The position numbers and the translations under genes were made by a program. A DNA stretch of 64,000 nucleotides from Hyphomicrobiales bacterium (GTDB lineage Bacteria > Pseudomonadota > Alphaproteobacteria > Rhizobiales > Rhizobiaceae): NCBI GenBank assembly GCA_900469955.1, contig UBYX01000012.1:62001-126000 (forward strand), read 5' to 3'. The notes beneath the pieces are model-generated. The model saw only the letters and a list, made by a program, of their open reading frames with translations. It was not told where the DNA came from and searched no databases. Below are positions 16,639 to 25,541 of this stretch, one piece after another (position 1 is the stretch's first letter; each line of letters begins with the position of its first letter).

Positions 16639-18201
16639 ATGCATATCAATATCGTATCGACCCGTGCAGGTAATGGGGACCAGTCACGGCAAGCATTTGA
16701 TTCAGTTTGCTCTCAGGCGGCAGGGGAAACATCAGAAATGAAGCATGATGCTCTTTTCGAGCGATTCAGCACGCGTTTGAAGGCACAAGTCGGTCAGGAC
16801 GTTTATGCAAGCTGGTTTGGGCGTTTGAAGCTGCATTCGGTCTCGAAGAGCGTCGTTCGGCTGACGGTGCCGACGACCTTTCTGAAGTCCTGGATCAACA
16901 ATCGATATCTCGATCTCATCACTTCCATCTTTCAGGCGGAAGACGCTGAAATCCTGAAGGTGGAAATCCTGGTGCGTAGCGCAAGCCGCAATACCCGCGT
17001 CCCCGTAGCGGGAGAAGAGCGCGCGGTCTCGGCGGAGCCCGCCCCCACCCAATCTTTCCAGCGTCCGCAGATGCCGCGCGAAATCGGCAAGATTGCAACT
17101 TTTCCGACGCCAACGGCTTCGGCCCGTCCGGCGCAGACCCCAAGCCCGCTGTTCGGCTCGCCGCTGGATAGCCGCTTCACTTTTGAAACCTTCGTGGAAG
17201 GCGCATCGAACCGTGTCGCGTTGGCTGCAGCGAAAACCATCGCCGAAGCCGGCGCCGGTGCGGTCCGCTTCAATCCGCTGTTCATTCATTCCGGCGTCGG
17301 TCTCGGCAAGACCCATCTCCTGCAGGCGATCGCCAATGCTGCGGTCTGCAGCGAGCGCATGCCGCGTGTCGTCTACCTGACGGCCGAATATTTCATGTGG
17401 CGCTTTGCGACCGCCATTCGCGATAACGATGCCTTGACGCTCAAGGATTCGCTGCGCAACATTGATCTCCTGATCATCGACGACATGCAGTTCCTGCAGG
17501 GCAAGATGATCCAGAACGAATTCTGCCATCTGCTCAATATGCTGCTCGACAGCGCCAAGCAGGTGGTGGTCGCCGCCGACCGTGCTCCTTGGGAACTGGA
17601 ATCGCTCGATCCGCGGGTCCGTTCGCGTTTGCAGGGTGGCGTGGCGATCGAAGTCGAGGCGCCGGACTACGAGATGCGCCTCGAAATGCTGAAGCAGCGA
17701 CTGGCCGTCGCCCGCGAAGATGATCCGTCGCTCGACATTCCGGTGGAAATCCTCTCCCACGTCGCGCGCAACGTCGCAAACAGCGGTCGTGAACTGGAAG
17801 GCGCGTTCAACCAGCTGATCTTCCGCCGCTCTTTCGAGCCGTCGTTGTCGATCGAGCGCGTGGATGAGTTGTTGGCCCATCTGGTCGGAGCCGGCGAAGC
17901 CAAGCGTGTCCGCATCGAGGACATCCAGCGCATCGTCGCGCGCCACTATAATGTCTCGCGTCAGGAACTGGTGTCGAACCGCCGCACGCGGGTGATCGTG
18001 AAGCCCCGTCAGGTGGCCATGTATCTTTCGAAAACGCTCACTCCGCGCTCGTTCCCGGAGATTGGGCGCCGGTTCGGCGGCCGGGATCACACCACCGTGC
18101 TCCATGCCGTCCGAAAGATCGAGGAACTGATCTCCGGCGACACCAAGCTCAGCCACGAGGTCGAACTTTTGAAGCGGCTGATCAACGAAAACAACGCCTG
18201 A
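16639..18201 (+). CDS. dnaA: Chromosomal replication initiator DnaA
   Basis: 520-residue AAA+ ATPase that binds DnaA boxes and opens oriC. Domain I begins at [20 protein letters not shown], domain II is the variable Pro/Ala-rich stretch (about 125-180), domain III has Walker [13 protein letters not shown] and Walker [13 protein letters not shown], and the C-terminal DNA-binding domain IV ends with [20 protein letters not shown] 16639 has a GGAAGG site; ATG 16738, right before domain I, is a real alternative because the first 33 residues are not conserved fold. Followed after four bases by a LysE-type gene. Confidence 0.96.
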   Translation: MHINIVSTRAGNGDQSRQAFDSVCSQAAGETSEMKHDALFERFSTRLKAQVGQDVYASWFGRLKLHSVSKSVVRLTVPTTFLKSWINNRYLDLITSIFQAEDAEILKVEILVRSASRNTRVPVAGEERAVSAEPAPTQSFQRPQMPREIGKIATFPTPTASARPAQTPSPLFGSPLDSRFTFETFVEGASNRVALAAAKTIAEAGAGAVRFNPLFIHSGVGLGKTHLLQAIANAAVCSERMPRVVYLTAEYFMWRFATAIRDNDALTLKDSLRNIDLLIIDDMQFLQGKMIQNEFCHLLNMLLDSAKQVVVAADRAPWELESLDPRVRSRLQGGVAIEVEAPDYEMRLEMLKQRLAVAREDDPSLDIPVEILSHVARNVANSGRELEGAFNQLIFRRSFEPSLSIERVDELLAHLVGAGEAKRVRIEDIQRIVARHYNVSRQELVSNRRTRVIVKPRQVAMYLSKTLTPRSFPEIGRRFGGRDHTTVLHAVRKIEELISGDTKLSHEVELLKRLINENNA

Positions 18202-18205
18202 GGCC

Positions 18206-18823
18206 ATGTTTCTTCTGTCCGTCGCAACGATATGGGCCTTGGCGTGCATCACGCCGGGGCCTAACACGTTGCTCGTCATGCGTTACGCTTTGACCGCCCC
18301 GAGACGAGTGTCGATCCTCGCGGCGATCGGCACCATCACCGGTACATTCTGCTGGGGTCTTGCCGGTTGGCTTGGCATCAATGTTCTGTTTCAGGCGGCT
18401 CCATTCGCCTATCTGGCTCTGAAGATCGTCGGCGGGCTTTATCTCGTCTGGCTGGGAGCAAAGATTTTTCTCGATGCGCGGAAGGCGCGGCAGGCGACGG
18501 ATCTGCCGGCGCAGCGGGTCGATGTGCCGTTAAAGACTGCTTACCGAATGGGGTTGGCGACCAATCTCGCCAATCCGAAATCGGCACTTTTCGTCGCCAG
18601 CCTTTTTGCGGCGACCATGCCGGCCGGAACTCCGTTCTTTTATGGTCTGGGTGCGATTGCGGTCATGCTTGTCGTCTCGACCGTCTACTATGCCTGCCTG
18701 ATCGGTCTCATAACCCACCCGACGATCGCGGCCGGTTACCTGAAGGCCAAAAAGAAGATAGATGTCGGCGTGGGCCTGATCTTCGTAGGTTTTGGTACGA
18801 AACTCTTGTTGTCGCAGCGATAG
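18206..18823 (+). CDS. LysE/RhtB-family amino-acid exporter
   Basis: 205-residue inner-membrane protein with about six membrane segments. It shows the family N-terminus ITPGPNTLLVMRYAL, the GTITGTFCWGLAGWLG helix, the LYLVWLGAKIFLDAR segment and the conserved NLANPKSALFVASLF motif. Such carriers export amino acids or related small molecules; the substrate is not predictable. The start lies four bases after the dnaA stop codon with GAGG overlapping the junction, so it is probably translated from the dnaA transcript. Confidence 0.9.
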   Translation: MFLLSVATIWALACITPGPNTLLVMRYALTAPRRVSILAAIGTITGTFCWGLAGWLGINVLFQAAPFAYLALKIVGGLYLVWLGAKIFLDARKARQATDLPAQRVDVPLKTAYRMGLATNLANPKSALFVASLFAATMPAGTPFFYGLGAIAVMLVVSTVYYACLIGLITHPTIAAGYLKAKKKIDVGVGLIFVGFGTKLLLSQR

Positions 18824-18834
18824 GACAAGCGCAG

Positions 18835-19425
18835 ATGCAGAGCGATCCGACCTCCACATTTTATGCCGAAAATGCCGAGGCATATGCGGGAAACCTGGCC
18901 GGGCCGAGCACGCGGCAGCTGGACCTGTTCCTTGCGAAGCTCCAGCCCGGCGCGGAAATCCTCGAACTCGGCTGCGGCAATGGGCGCGACAGCGCCGAGA
19001 TGATCAAACGTGGCTTCCGCGCGACGCCGACGGATGGCACGCCGGAAATGGCCAAAGAAGCGGCAAAGCGCCTCGGCGTGCCGGTCTCGGTGCTGCGTTT
19101 CGAAGATATCGATGCGATCGAAGCCTTCGACGGCGTATGGGCCAATGCCTGCCTGCTACATGTCCCTCGCGCGGAACTCGGCGGCATTCTCGAAAGGATT
19201 CGCGCCGCGCTCCGGCCGGGAGGCTTGTTTTACGCGAGCTTCAAGGCCGGCGAGGCAGAAGGCCACGACGGCCTCGGCCGCTTCTACAACTACCCGTCCA
19301 AGGGGTGGTTGAAGGAACTCTACGAAAGCTTGTCCTGGACCTCGATCGAGATCGCCGAGGAGCATGGCTCCGCCTATGACAATCGGCCGACCGATTGGCT
19401 TCATGTATTGGCGGCGAGACCCTAG
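18835..19425 (+). CDS. Class I SAM-dependent methyltransferase
   Basis: 196-residue Rossmann-fold methyltransferase. The SAM loop is ILELGCGNGRDSAEMIKRG, followed by ATPTDGTPEMA and the post-motif FDGVWANACLLHVPRAEL and LRPGGLFYASFKAG. ATG 18835 (AGGA upstream) gives the usual length; the longer frame to 18367 overlaps the LysE gene. Acceptor substrate unknown. It begins 11 bases after the LysE-type gene and probably ends the dnaA transcript; the convergent hemW gene ends ten bases away. Confidence 0.88.
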   Translation: MQSDPTSTFYAENAEAYAGNLAGPSTRQLDLFLAKLQPGAEILELGCGNGRDSAEMIKRGFRATPTDGTPEMAKEAAKRLGVPVSVLRFEDIDAIEAFDGVWANACLLHVPRAELGGILERIRAALRPGGLFYASFKAGEAEGHDGLGRFYNYPSKGWLKELYESLSWTSIEIAEEHGSAYDNRPTDWLHVLAARP

Positions 19426-19435
19426 CTTTCAGGTG

Positions 19436-20629
19436 TCAGCAGGCCAGATCGGCCACCACGGCATCGAGGATCAGCATTCCCGATGGCGTGCAGCGTAGCC
19501 GCGAATTGCCGAGCCGTTCGATAAATCCGTGCTCCAGCAGCCGTTCCTCGCGCACCGGATCGGGATCGCGGCCGGAGAGCTGCTGCCAGCGCGCGAGATC
19601 GACACCCTCGCGGAGCCGAAGACCCATCAGCAGAAGTTCGTCGGCCTGCTCTTCGAAGCCGAGAACCTCCTGATCCAGCATACCGTGCCCCTGGCTCTCG
19701 ACGAGATCGAGCCAGCTTTCCGGGCGCCGCTCCGTGGCGGTGGCTATCTTCTGGTTTCCGCGGCTCAGCCGGCCATGCGCGCCGGGGCCGATGCCGGCAT
19801 AATCGCCATAACGCCAGTAGGTCAGGTTATGGCGGCTTTCGGCGCCCGGCCGGGCGTGGTTGGAGACCTCGTAGGCAGGCATGCCATTCCTTGCCATGAT
19901 CTCCTGCGTCGCTTCATAGAGCGTGGCCGATTGGTCTTCGTCCGGCACGATCAGTTTGCCCGCCTTGTGGAGCCCGTAGAAAGGCGTACCTTCCTCGATC
20001 GTGAGCTGGTAGAGCGACAGATGATCGACAGCGTAAGAAATGGCCTCGTTGAGTTCTGCTTCCCACGCCTCGACCGTCTGTTTCGGCCGCGCATAGATGA
20101 GGTCGAAACTCATGCGCGGAAAGATCTCACGCGCGAGCCGGATCGCCTTCAGCGCATCGGCGACGTCGTGCAGACGTCCGAGGAATTTCAGATCCGCGTC
20201 GTTCAGCGCCTGGACGCCGAGCGATATGCGATTGACGCCGGCGCTCCGGTACCCGCGGAAGCGGGTCGCCTCGACGCTCGACGGGTTGGCCTCCATGGTG
20301 ATCTCGATGCCGTTGGGCATGTGCCAGTGTCTGGCGATCCCGTCCAGGATTGCCGAAACGGTGGCCGGATCCATCAGCGAGGGTGTGCCGCCGCCCAGGA
20401 AGACGCTGGTCACGGTTTTCGGGCCGCTCATCGCCCGCATCGCCTCCATCTCTTTCAGAAAGGCGGCGGTGAAGCGCGGCTGGTCCACCGGCTTATGGCG
20501 TACATGGCTGTTGAAGTCGCAATAGGGACACTTGGCCGCACAGAAAGGCCAATGCACGTAGACGCCGAACCCCGGTTCGCCCGTGTCAGGCAGAAGTGTA
20601 TCGGAAAGAAGGGAGACGGAAGGGGTCAG
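19436..20629 (-). CDS. hemW: Radical SAM haem chaperone HemW (HemN-like)
   Basis: Radical-SAM protein of the HemW group, a haem chaperone rather than a true coproporphyrinogen oxidase. The 4Fe-4S motif is FCAAKCPYC, followed by LGGGTPSL and the HemN C-terminal domain. The only standard start codon is GTG 20557, which would remove the first beta-strand GFGVYV of the radical-SAM barrel. In-frame coding continues upstream (LLPDTGEPGFGVYVHWPFC), and CTG 20629 with GGAGG ahead gives about 397 residues, normal for the family; I use it as the end here. rdgB lies immediately upstream. Confidence 0.88.
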   Translation of the reverse strand: MTPSVSLLSDTLLPDTGEPGFGVYVHWPFCAAKCPYCDFNSHVRHKPVDQPRFTAAFLKEMEAMRAMSGPKTVTSVFLGGGTPSLMDPATVSAILDGIARHWHMPNGIEITMEANPSSVEATRFRGYRSAGVNRISLGVQALNDADLKFLGRLHDVADALKAIRLAREIFPRMSFDLIYARPKQTVEAWEAELNEAISYAVDHLSLYQLTIEEGTPFYGLHKAGKLIVPDEDQSATLYEATQEIMARNGMPAYEVSNHARPGAESRHNLTYWRYGDYAGIGPGAHGRLSRGNQKIATATERRPESWLDLVESQGHGMLDQEVLGFEEQADELLLMGLRLREGVDLARWQQLSGRDPDPVREERLLEHGFIERLGNSRLRCTPSGMLILDAVVADLAC

Positions 20630-20630
20630 C

Positions 20631-21275
20631 TCAGGCCTCCAGGCAGGTTTCGACGAAGCGCTTGAAGGCGCGGGCGCGGTGAGACAGCGCCTCCGGCTCG
20701 CCGGGCCGCCAGCCGTGTTTCTGTTCGCTGCTCATTTCCCCGAAGGTGATGTCATAGCCTTGCGGCTGAAATACGGGATCATAGCCGAAACCCTGGGTGC
20801 CGCGCGGCGGCCACACGACCGCGCCTTCCACTTCGCCGCGGAAAAACTCCGTATGACCGTCGGGCCAGGCAAGGCAGAGCACGCTGACAAAGCGGCCGGA
20901 GCGTTGCTCGGCTGTTCTCGCACTGCGTTCTTCGAGCGCCTTTTCGACCTTTTCCATCGCCATCTGGAAATCGCGGGTGCCGTCCTCGCGCTCCGCCCAG
21001 TTGGCGGTATAGACGCCAGGCGCGCCATCCAGCGCGTCGATCACCAGGCCGGAATCGTCCGATAGCGCCGGCAGGCCGGACGCCTTGGCCGAGGCGAGCG
21101 CTTTGATCGCAGCATTCTCTTCGAAAGTCGTGCCCGTCTCGTCCGGCTCGGCGAATTCCAGTTCGGCAGCCGATTTCGCTGAAAAGCCCAGCGGGCCGAT
21201 CAGCTCGGCGATCTCGCGGATTTTCCCGGCATTGTGGCTGGCGACGACGATGGTCTTGGTATCGAGCTTGCGCAT
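20631..21275 (-). CDS. rdgB: Non-canonical purine NTP pyrophosphatase RdgB
   Basis: 214-residue Ham1/RdgB enzyme hydrolysing ITP, dITP and XTP to monophosphates to keep nucleotide pools clean. Motifs: [13 protein letters not shown] at the N-terminus, [29 protein letters not shown] and [12 protein letters not shown] 21275 has AGGAA nine bases upstream; the longer start at 21317 runs into the previous gene. Part of the minus-strand series rph - VOC - rdgB - hemW with short gaps. Confidence 0.95.
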   Translation of the reverse strand: MRKLDTKTIVVASHNAGKIREIAELIGPLGFSAKSAAELEFAEPDETGTTFEENAAIKALASAKASGLPALSDDSGLVIDALDGAPGVYTANWAEREDGTRDFQMAMEKVEKALEERSARTAEQRSGRFVSVLCLAWPDGHTEFFRGEVEGAVVWPPRGTQGFGYDPVFQPQGYDITFGEMSSEQKHGWRPGEPEALSHRARAFKRFVETCLEA

Positions 21276-21283
21276 CAAAATTC

Positions 21284-21691
21284 CTATTCGATATTCCACA
21301 GCTTCGGCTCGGCGCATTCCAGACTATTGCCCGCCGGATCGCGGAAATAGATCGAGCGGGCGCCGTTCGGCCAGTGAAAGTCGCTTTCGATTGCTATGCC
21401 TGCCTTGTTCAGCTTTTCCCGGAGCCTGTCAATCGCCTCGCCGCTGACGCGGAAACAGGCATGGCCTGATCCGGTGGTGCCGTGCGGCGGCACCGGCAGC
21501 GCATCCCGGGACGGCGGCTTCACCGTCTCGGCTGGATTGAAGATCAACAGGATCCCGGGGCCACAGCGGAAGAAGACGTGCCGGTTGCCGGCGCGCAAGA
21601 CCTTTTCAAGGCCGAGAACGCCGCCGTAGAAAGCTTCGGCGGCGTCGAGATCATCGGCATAGAGCGCGGTTTCGAGAATGCCTTCGATCAA
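21284..21691 (-). CDS. Glyoxalase/VOC-fold protein
   Basis: 135-residue single VOC domain: the first module has [25 protein letters not shown], the second SGHACFRV through [26 protein letters not shown]. The metal ligands of glyoxalase I (His and Glu) may be partly present (HACF, LECAE). Function is unknown; glyoxalase, dioxygenase or antibiotic-binding roles all occur. Sits eight bases before rdgB in the same probable operon. Confidence 0.87.
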   Translation of the reverse strand: MIEGILETALYADDLDAAEAFYGGVLGLEKVLRAGNRHVFFRCGPGILLIFNPAETVKPPSRDALPVPPHGTTGSGHACFRVSGEAIDRLREKLNKAGIAIESDFHWPNGARSIYFRDPAGNSLECAEPKLWNIE

Positions 21692-21707
21692 CGCGCTCTC
21701 CTTTTCG

Positions 21708-22424
21708 TCAGGCGATCGCCTGCTTCTGCAGCGCCACCAGCTCCTGCGTCCCGGCCTGGGCGAGCGAGAGCAGCTTCAGGAATTCTTCCTGGCTGAACGG
21801 TGCGCCTTCCGCTGTTCCCTGAACTTCGACAATGCCGCCGGCGCCGGTCATCACGAAATTCGCGTCCGTTTCGGCGGCGGAATCTTCGAGATAGTCCAGG
21901 TCGATCACCGGCTGGGTGGCGAAGATCCCGCAGGAAATCGCCGCCACATGATCCTTCAGCACCTTCTCGACCTTGATCATCGAGCGGGCTTCCATCCACT
22001 TCAAACAGTCGTGAAGCGCCACCCAGCCGCCGGTGATCGACGCCGTGCGCGTGCCGCCGTCGGCCTGGATAACGTCGCAGTCGACGGTGATCTGCCGCTC
22101 GCCGAGCGCTTCGAGATCGATGACGGCACGAAGGGAGCGGCCGATCAGGCGCTGGATCTCCTGCGTACGTCCGCCCTGCTTGCCGGCCGCCGCTTCCCGC
22201 TTCATGCGCTCGCCCGTGGCGCGCGGCAGCATGCCGTATTCGGCAGTCACCCAACCCTTGCCGGAATTGCGCAGCCAAGGCGGCGTCTTTTCCTCAAGGC
22301 TCGCCGTGCACAGCACATGCGTATCGCCGAACTTGACGAGGCACGAGCCTTCCGCATGTTTGGAAAAATTGCGCTCGAACGAGACCTTGCGCATCTGGTT
22401 TGTCTGTCTGCCTGAAGGCCTCAT
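21708..22424 (-). CDS. rph: Ribonuclease PH
   Basis: 238-residue phosphorolytic 3'-5' exoribonuclease that trims tRNA and other RNA 3' ends, acting as a hexamer. Conserved stretches include [32 protein letters not shown], the phosphate-site residues of [18 protein letters not shown], and [21 protein letters not shown] 22424 follows CAGGAG. Divergent from hrcA, sharing a 172-bp gap; the pairing of rph with hrcA-grpE is conserved in rhizobia. Confidence 0.97.
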   Translation of the reverse strand: MRPSGRQTNQMRKVSFERNFSKHAEGSCLVKFGDTHVLCTASLEEKTPPWLRNSGKGWVTAEYGMLPRATGERMKREAAAGKQGGRTQEIQRLIGRSLRAVIDLEALGERQITVDCDVIQADGGTRTASITGGWVALHDCLKWMEARSMIKVEKVLKDHVAAISCGIFATQPVIDLDYLEDSAAETDANFVMTGAGGIVEVQGTAEGAPFSQEEFLKLLSLAQAGTQELVALQKQAIA

Positions 22425-22596
22425 GCTTCACTCCTGAATTACGTTGGCGTCTTCTAAGACTCCAGCCGCGCTTTTGCAAAGGAAAACCCCTGTCGTTTGC
22501 GGGATGCGTCATGGCAGGAACGATTATTTCCAATTTGCGCCGGCCGGGGGAATGACTATATTTCCCTTGGAGATCAACGGCACGGTGAAGGATTAG

Positions 22597-23676
22597 ATGG
22601 GTTTTTCTGGACCGACGGGTAGAGATGGCGGGTCTGTTCTCGATGACCGTTCGCGGGAAATATTCCGTCGCATCGTCGAAAGCTATCTCGAAACGGGTGA
22701 AGCGCTCGGTTCGCGAAATCTTTCGCGTCTCCTGCCCATGTCGCTCTCGCCTGCCTCCGTGCGTAATGTCATGAGTGATCTGGAGGAGCTGGGCCTCATC
22801 TATTCGCCCCATGTCAGCGCCGGCCGTCTGCCGACGCAAACAGGCCTCCGTTTCTTTGTAGACGCCTTCATGCAGGTGGGTAACCTCTCGGATGAGGAGC
22901 GCGCCGCAATCGACCGGCAGGTTCGCCGTGCCGATCGCGATCAGCCGATGGAAAGCCTGATGGCGGAAGCAAGCCTGATGCTTTCGGGCGTGTCGCGTGG
23001 CGCCGGGCTCGTCATCACGACCAAGAGCGATCCAGTTCTCAAGCATGTGGAATTTATCCGCCTGGAGCCGACAAAGGCGCTTGCGGTGCTGGTCGGCGAC
23101 CATAACCAGGTCGAGAATCGCATCATCGAATTGCCGGCAGGCGTCACGTCCTCGCAATTGGTGGAGGCGGCAAATTTTCTGAACGCCCACCTGACGGGTC
23201 AAACCCTCCCGGAACTGCGCAATCAGCTTACCAAGCTGAAAGACGCGGTGCAGGGTGAGCTCTACGCCCTTTCCCAGGATCTGGTCGAGCGGGGGCTAGC
23301 CGTCTGGTCGGGCGACAGCGAGGAAGGCAAGCCGAGCCAGCTTATTGTCCGCGGCCGCGCCAACCTCCTTCAGGGGCTCGACGAGACCGCTGATCTCGAC
23401 CGGCTGCGGCTCCTCTTCGATGATCTCGAAAAGAAGGACAGCCTGATCGAAATCCTGGAGCTTGCCGAGAGAGGCCCCGGCGTTCGTATCTTCATCGGGT
23501 CTGAAAACAAGCTCTTCTCGCTCTCAGGCTCGTCCCTGATCGTCGCGCCCTATCGCGATGGCGAAGACCGTATCGTCGGAGCCGTCGGGGTTATCGGGCC
23601 GACCCGCCTCAATTATTCCCGCATCGTGCCGATGGTGGATTATACAGCCCAGCTTCTGGCAAGGTTGTCACGCTGA
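22597..23676 (+). CDS. hrcA: Heat-inducible transcription repressor HrcA
   Basis: 359-residue repressor that binds CIRCE operators of groESL-type operons. The N-terminal winged helix contains FRRIVESYLETGEALGSRNLSR and SPASVRNVMSDLEELGLIYSPHVSAGRLPTQTGLR; the C-terminal GAF-like dimer domain ends with GAVGVIGPTRLNYSRIVPMVDY. I find no CIRCE sequence in the upstream gap, so hrcA itself is probably not autoregulated through one. grpE follows 117 bases downstream. Confidence 0.96.
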   Translation: MGFSGPTGRDGGSVLDDRSREIFRRIVESYLETGEALGSRNLSRLLPMSLSPASVRNVMSDLEELGLIYSPHVSAGRLPTQTGLRFFVDAFMQVGNLSDEERAAIDRQVRRADRDQPMESLMAEASLMLSGVSRGAGLVITTKSDPVLKHVEFIRLEPTKALAVLVGDHNQVENRIIELPAGVTSSQLVEAANFLNAHLTGQTLPELRNQLTKLKDAVQGELYALSQDLVERGLAVWSGDSEEGKPSQLIVRGRANLLQGLDETADLDRLRLLFDDLEKKDSLIEILELAERGPGVRIFIGSENKLFSLSGSSLIVAPYRDGEDRIVGAVGVIGPTRLNYSRIVPMVDYTAQLLARLSR

Positions 23677-23713
23677 AACCGGCCGAATGCGGGCCCAAGT
23701 TTCCCGGCGAGCC

Positions 23714-23743
23714 TTGATTTTTCCACTTTAAACCTCGATATCG
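23714..23743 (+). promoter_or_regulatory. Possible heat-shock or housekeeping promoter of grpE
   Basis: CTTGATT (23714-23720) and CTCGATATC (23735-23743) are spaced like either a sigma-70 (TTGATT-N17-GATATC) or an RpoH-type promoter (CTTG with a CYTATNT-like -10). It lies in the hrcA-grpE gap. Confidence 0.35.
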
Positions 23744-23793
23744 GGCACAAATCCAAAGCCACACATCCTAGTGAAGAATAACCGGAGACCGTC

Positions 23794-24438
23794 ATGACCG
23801 ACGAAACCAAGAAGCACGGACCTGACGCAACTGCCGCCGAGAACACGGCGGAAGCCGTGGCGTCTGCTCTCTATGACGCGGCCAACCAGGACGCTGAAGC
23901 GCCGGCCGCCGCCGAGCCCGATCCCATCGAGGTTTTGAGGGCGGAGAACAATGAATTGCGCGATCGCTTTCTGCGCCTCGCCGCCGAGATGGACAATCTG
24001 CGTCGCCGTACCGACCGCGATGTCAAGGATGCCAAGTCCTATGCCGTGGCTGGTTTTGCGCGCGACATGCTCGCCGTTTCCGACAATCTGCGCCGTGCAT
24101 TGGATGCCGTCCCGACGGAAATGCGCGCCGCTGCCGACGCGGCGCTGACGACGCTGCTTGAAGGCGTGGAATTGACGGAGCGCTCCATGCTCTCGGCGCT
24201 CGAGCGTCACGGCATCAAGAAGATCGAGGCGGAGGGTCAGAAATTCGACCCGCACTTCCACCAGGCCATGTTCGAAATTCCGAACGCCGCTGTACCGAAC
24301 AACACGGTCGTTCAGGTCGTCCAGGCGGGCTACACGATTGGTGAGCGTGTGCTGCGTCCGGCTATGGTTGGTGTTGCCAAGGGCGGCCCGAAATCCGAAG
24401 CCACGGCCGCGGAGCAGGCGGGCGAAAAGAACGCCTGA
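23794..24438 (+). CDS. grpE: Nucleotide exchange factor GrpE
   Basis: 214-residue cochaperone that releases ADP from DnaK. An acidic, alanine-rich disordered N-terminus (about 1-45) is followed by the long dimerising helix ([31 protein letters not shown]) and the beta-wing with [44 protein letters not shown] precedes the start. It is followed by an intrinsic terminator. Confidence 0.96.
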   Translation: MTDETKKHGPDATAAENTAEAVASALYDAANQDAEAPAAAEPDPIEVLRAENNELRDRFLRLAAEMDNLRRRTDRDVKDAKSYAVAGFARDMLAVSDNLRRALDAVPTEMRAAADAALTTLLEGVELTERSMLSALERHGIKKIEAEGQKFDPHFHQAMFEIPNAAVPNNTVVQVVQAGYTIGERVLRPAMVGVAKGGPKSEATAAEQAGEKNA

Positions 24439-24448
24439 GAAGTTCGGG

Positions 24449-24469
24449 AGGCGGGCGCTTCGCCCGCCT
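24449..24469 (+). terminator. Intrinsic terminator after grpE
   Basis: Perfect nine-base stem AGGCGGGCG (24449-24457) / CGCCCGCCT (24461-24469) with a CTT loop, followed by TTCC. GC-rich stem with a short T-run, ten bases after the grpE stop codon. Confidence 0.7.
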
Positions 24470-24578
24470 TTCCACAGTGTCGGACGCCACGTGTTGAACC
24501 TACCAACGACGGACGATATCCGCCGGGATACAGGTCAACGTGGTTGCAGCCCGCATGGCTTGCTGATCGTCAAGATCG

Positions 24579-24594
24579 GTTATAAAAATATAAC
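24579..24594 (+). promoter_or_regulatory. Palindrome over -10 of arsR-type gene, probable autoregulatory operator
   Basis: Inverted repeat GTTATA (24579-24584), AAAA, TATAAC (24589-24594) ends at the base before the GTG start. It contains a TATAAA -10-like box; TTGCTG lies about 15 bases further upstream. No ribosome site fits between, so the mRNA may be leaderless. Confidence 0.5.
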
Positions 24595-24918
24595 GTGTCA
24601 GCCGATTCGGATATCGATGCCGTTTTCAAAGCTCTCGCCCATCCTCGGCGAAGGCTGATTCTCGACCAGCTGAAGGACCGCCCGCAAACCACCGGATCGC
24701 TCTGCGAAACCTTCTCCGACATGGATCGCTGTACGGTGATGCAGCATCTGAAGGTTCTGGAGGAGGCTGATCTGGTGATCGTGAGAAGGGAAGGGCGCGA
24801 GCGCTGGAATTACCTCAACGCGTTGCCCATCAAGGCAATCCAGGATCGGTGGATTGGCGATTATGCCGCTCACGCCGTCGGCCTGCTGGGCCGGCTTCAG
24901 GCGGACCTGAAGGATTGA
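24595..24918 (+). CDS. ArsR/SmtB-type winged-helix repressor
   Basis: 107 residues: DIDAVFKALAHPRRRLILDQLKDRPQTTGSLCE, then recognition region DMDRCTVMQHLKVLEEADLVIVRREGRERWNYLNALPI. The metal-binding ELCVCD motif of ArsR/SmtB sensors is absent, placing it in the subgroup often paired with SRPBCC or transporter genes; no such partner is next to it here. GTG 24595 directly follows a TATA-rich palindrome that likely is its own operator. Convergent with ptsN across a shared stem-loop. Confidence 0.87.
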   Translation: MSADSDIDAVFKALAHPRRRLILDQLKDRPQTTGSLCETFSDMDRCTVMQHLKVLEEADLVIVRREGRERWNYLNALPIKAIQDRWIGDYAAHAVGLLGRLQADLKD

Positions 24919-24932
24919 GGGTCGAAGTAAAT

Positions 24933-24962
24933 CTGCCCGGCGCTCGATCGGAGGCCGGGCAG
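24933..24962. terminator. Bidirectional stem-loop between arsR-type gene and ptsN
   Basis: Perfect arms CTGCCCGGC (24933-24941) and GCCGGGCAG (24954-24962) around a 12-base loop, between two convergent genes. No long T-run. Confidence 0.55.
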
Positions 24963-24997
24963 CTTCGTTCGTCCCCACGAAAATCGTCGAGCTTTCC

Positions 24998-25462
24998 TCA
25001 GGCGGCGTGGTTTGCCTGCTCTTCGTTCAGAAAAGCGTAGATGGCGGTGGCGGAGTCCGTCTTGCGAAGCTTTGCCACCAGTTCCTGATCTCTGAGAACG
25101 CGCGCAATTCGAGACAGGGCTTTCAGGTGATCGGCGCCAGCCCCTTCGGGAGCAAGCAGCAGGAACACGAGATCCACCGGCTCGTCGTCCAGCGCCTCGA
25201 AGTCGACCGGGCTCTCAAGGCGCGCGAAAATGCCTTTGATGGATGAAATGCTGTTGAGCTTCCCGTGCGGAATGGCGATCCCATGTCCGACGCCGGTGGA
25301 ACCAAGCCGCTCGCGCTGCAGGATGATGTCGAAGATTTCCCGCTCGCCGACGCCGGTGAGCTTGGAAGCCTTGGCCGCCAGTTCCTGAAGGAGTTGCTTT
25401 TTGGAATTCACTTTCAAGGCAGGGATAATCGCATCTTGCTGCAGCAAATCTGCCAATGCCAT
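24998..25462 (-). CDS. ptsN: Nitrogen-PTS enzyme IIA, PtsN
   Basis: 154-residue EIIA(Ntr) that accepts phosphate from NPr at His66 (in GIAIPHGKL) and regulates potassium, nitrogen and carbon functions rather than transporting sugar. LLLAPEGAGADHLKALSRIARVLRD is the typical C-terminal signature. The start at 25462 (MALADLLQQDAI) has AAAGGA eight bases upstream and gives the rhizobial length; the longer frame to 25576 overlaps hpf. Last gene of the rpoN-hpf-ptsN set, 79 bases after hpf. Confidence 0.95.
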   Translation of the reverse strand: MALADLLQQDAIIPALKVNSKKQLLQELAAKASKLTGVGEREIFDIILQRERLGSTGVGHGIAIPHGKLNSISSIKGIFARLESPVDFEALDDEPVDLVFLLLAPEGAGADHLKALSRIARVLRDQELVAKLRKTDSATAIYAFLNEEQANHAA

Positions 25463-25541
25463 TCTAGTCATCCTTTGTGCCGCAAGAGCTCCCGCTCCAG
25501 GCGAGGGGAAGCGCCGCTTCCGACGCTCTCCCCAAGATTGT

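Noticed and set aside
22425..22596. Search for a CIRCE operator before hrcA
   Set aside because: No TTAGCACTC-N9-GAGTGCTAA or close variant seen.
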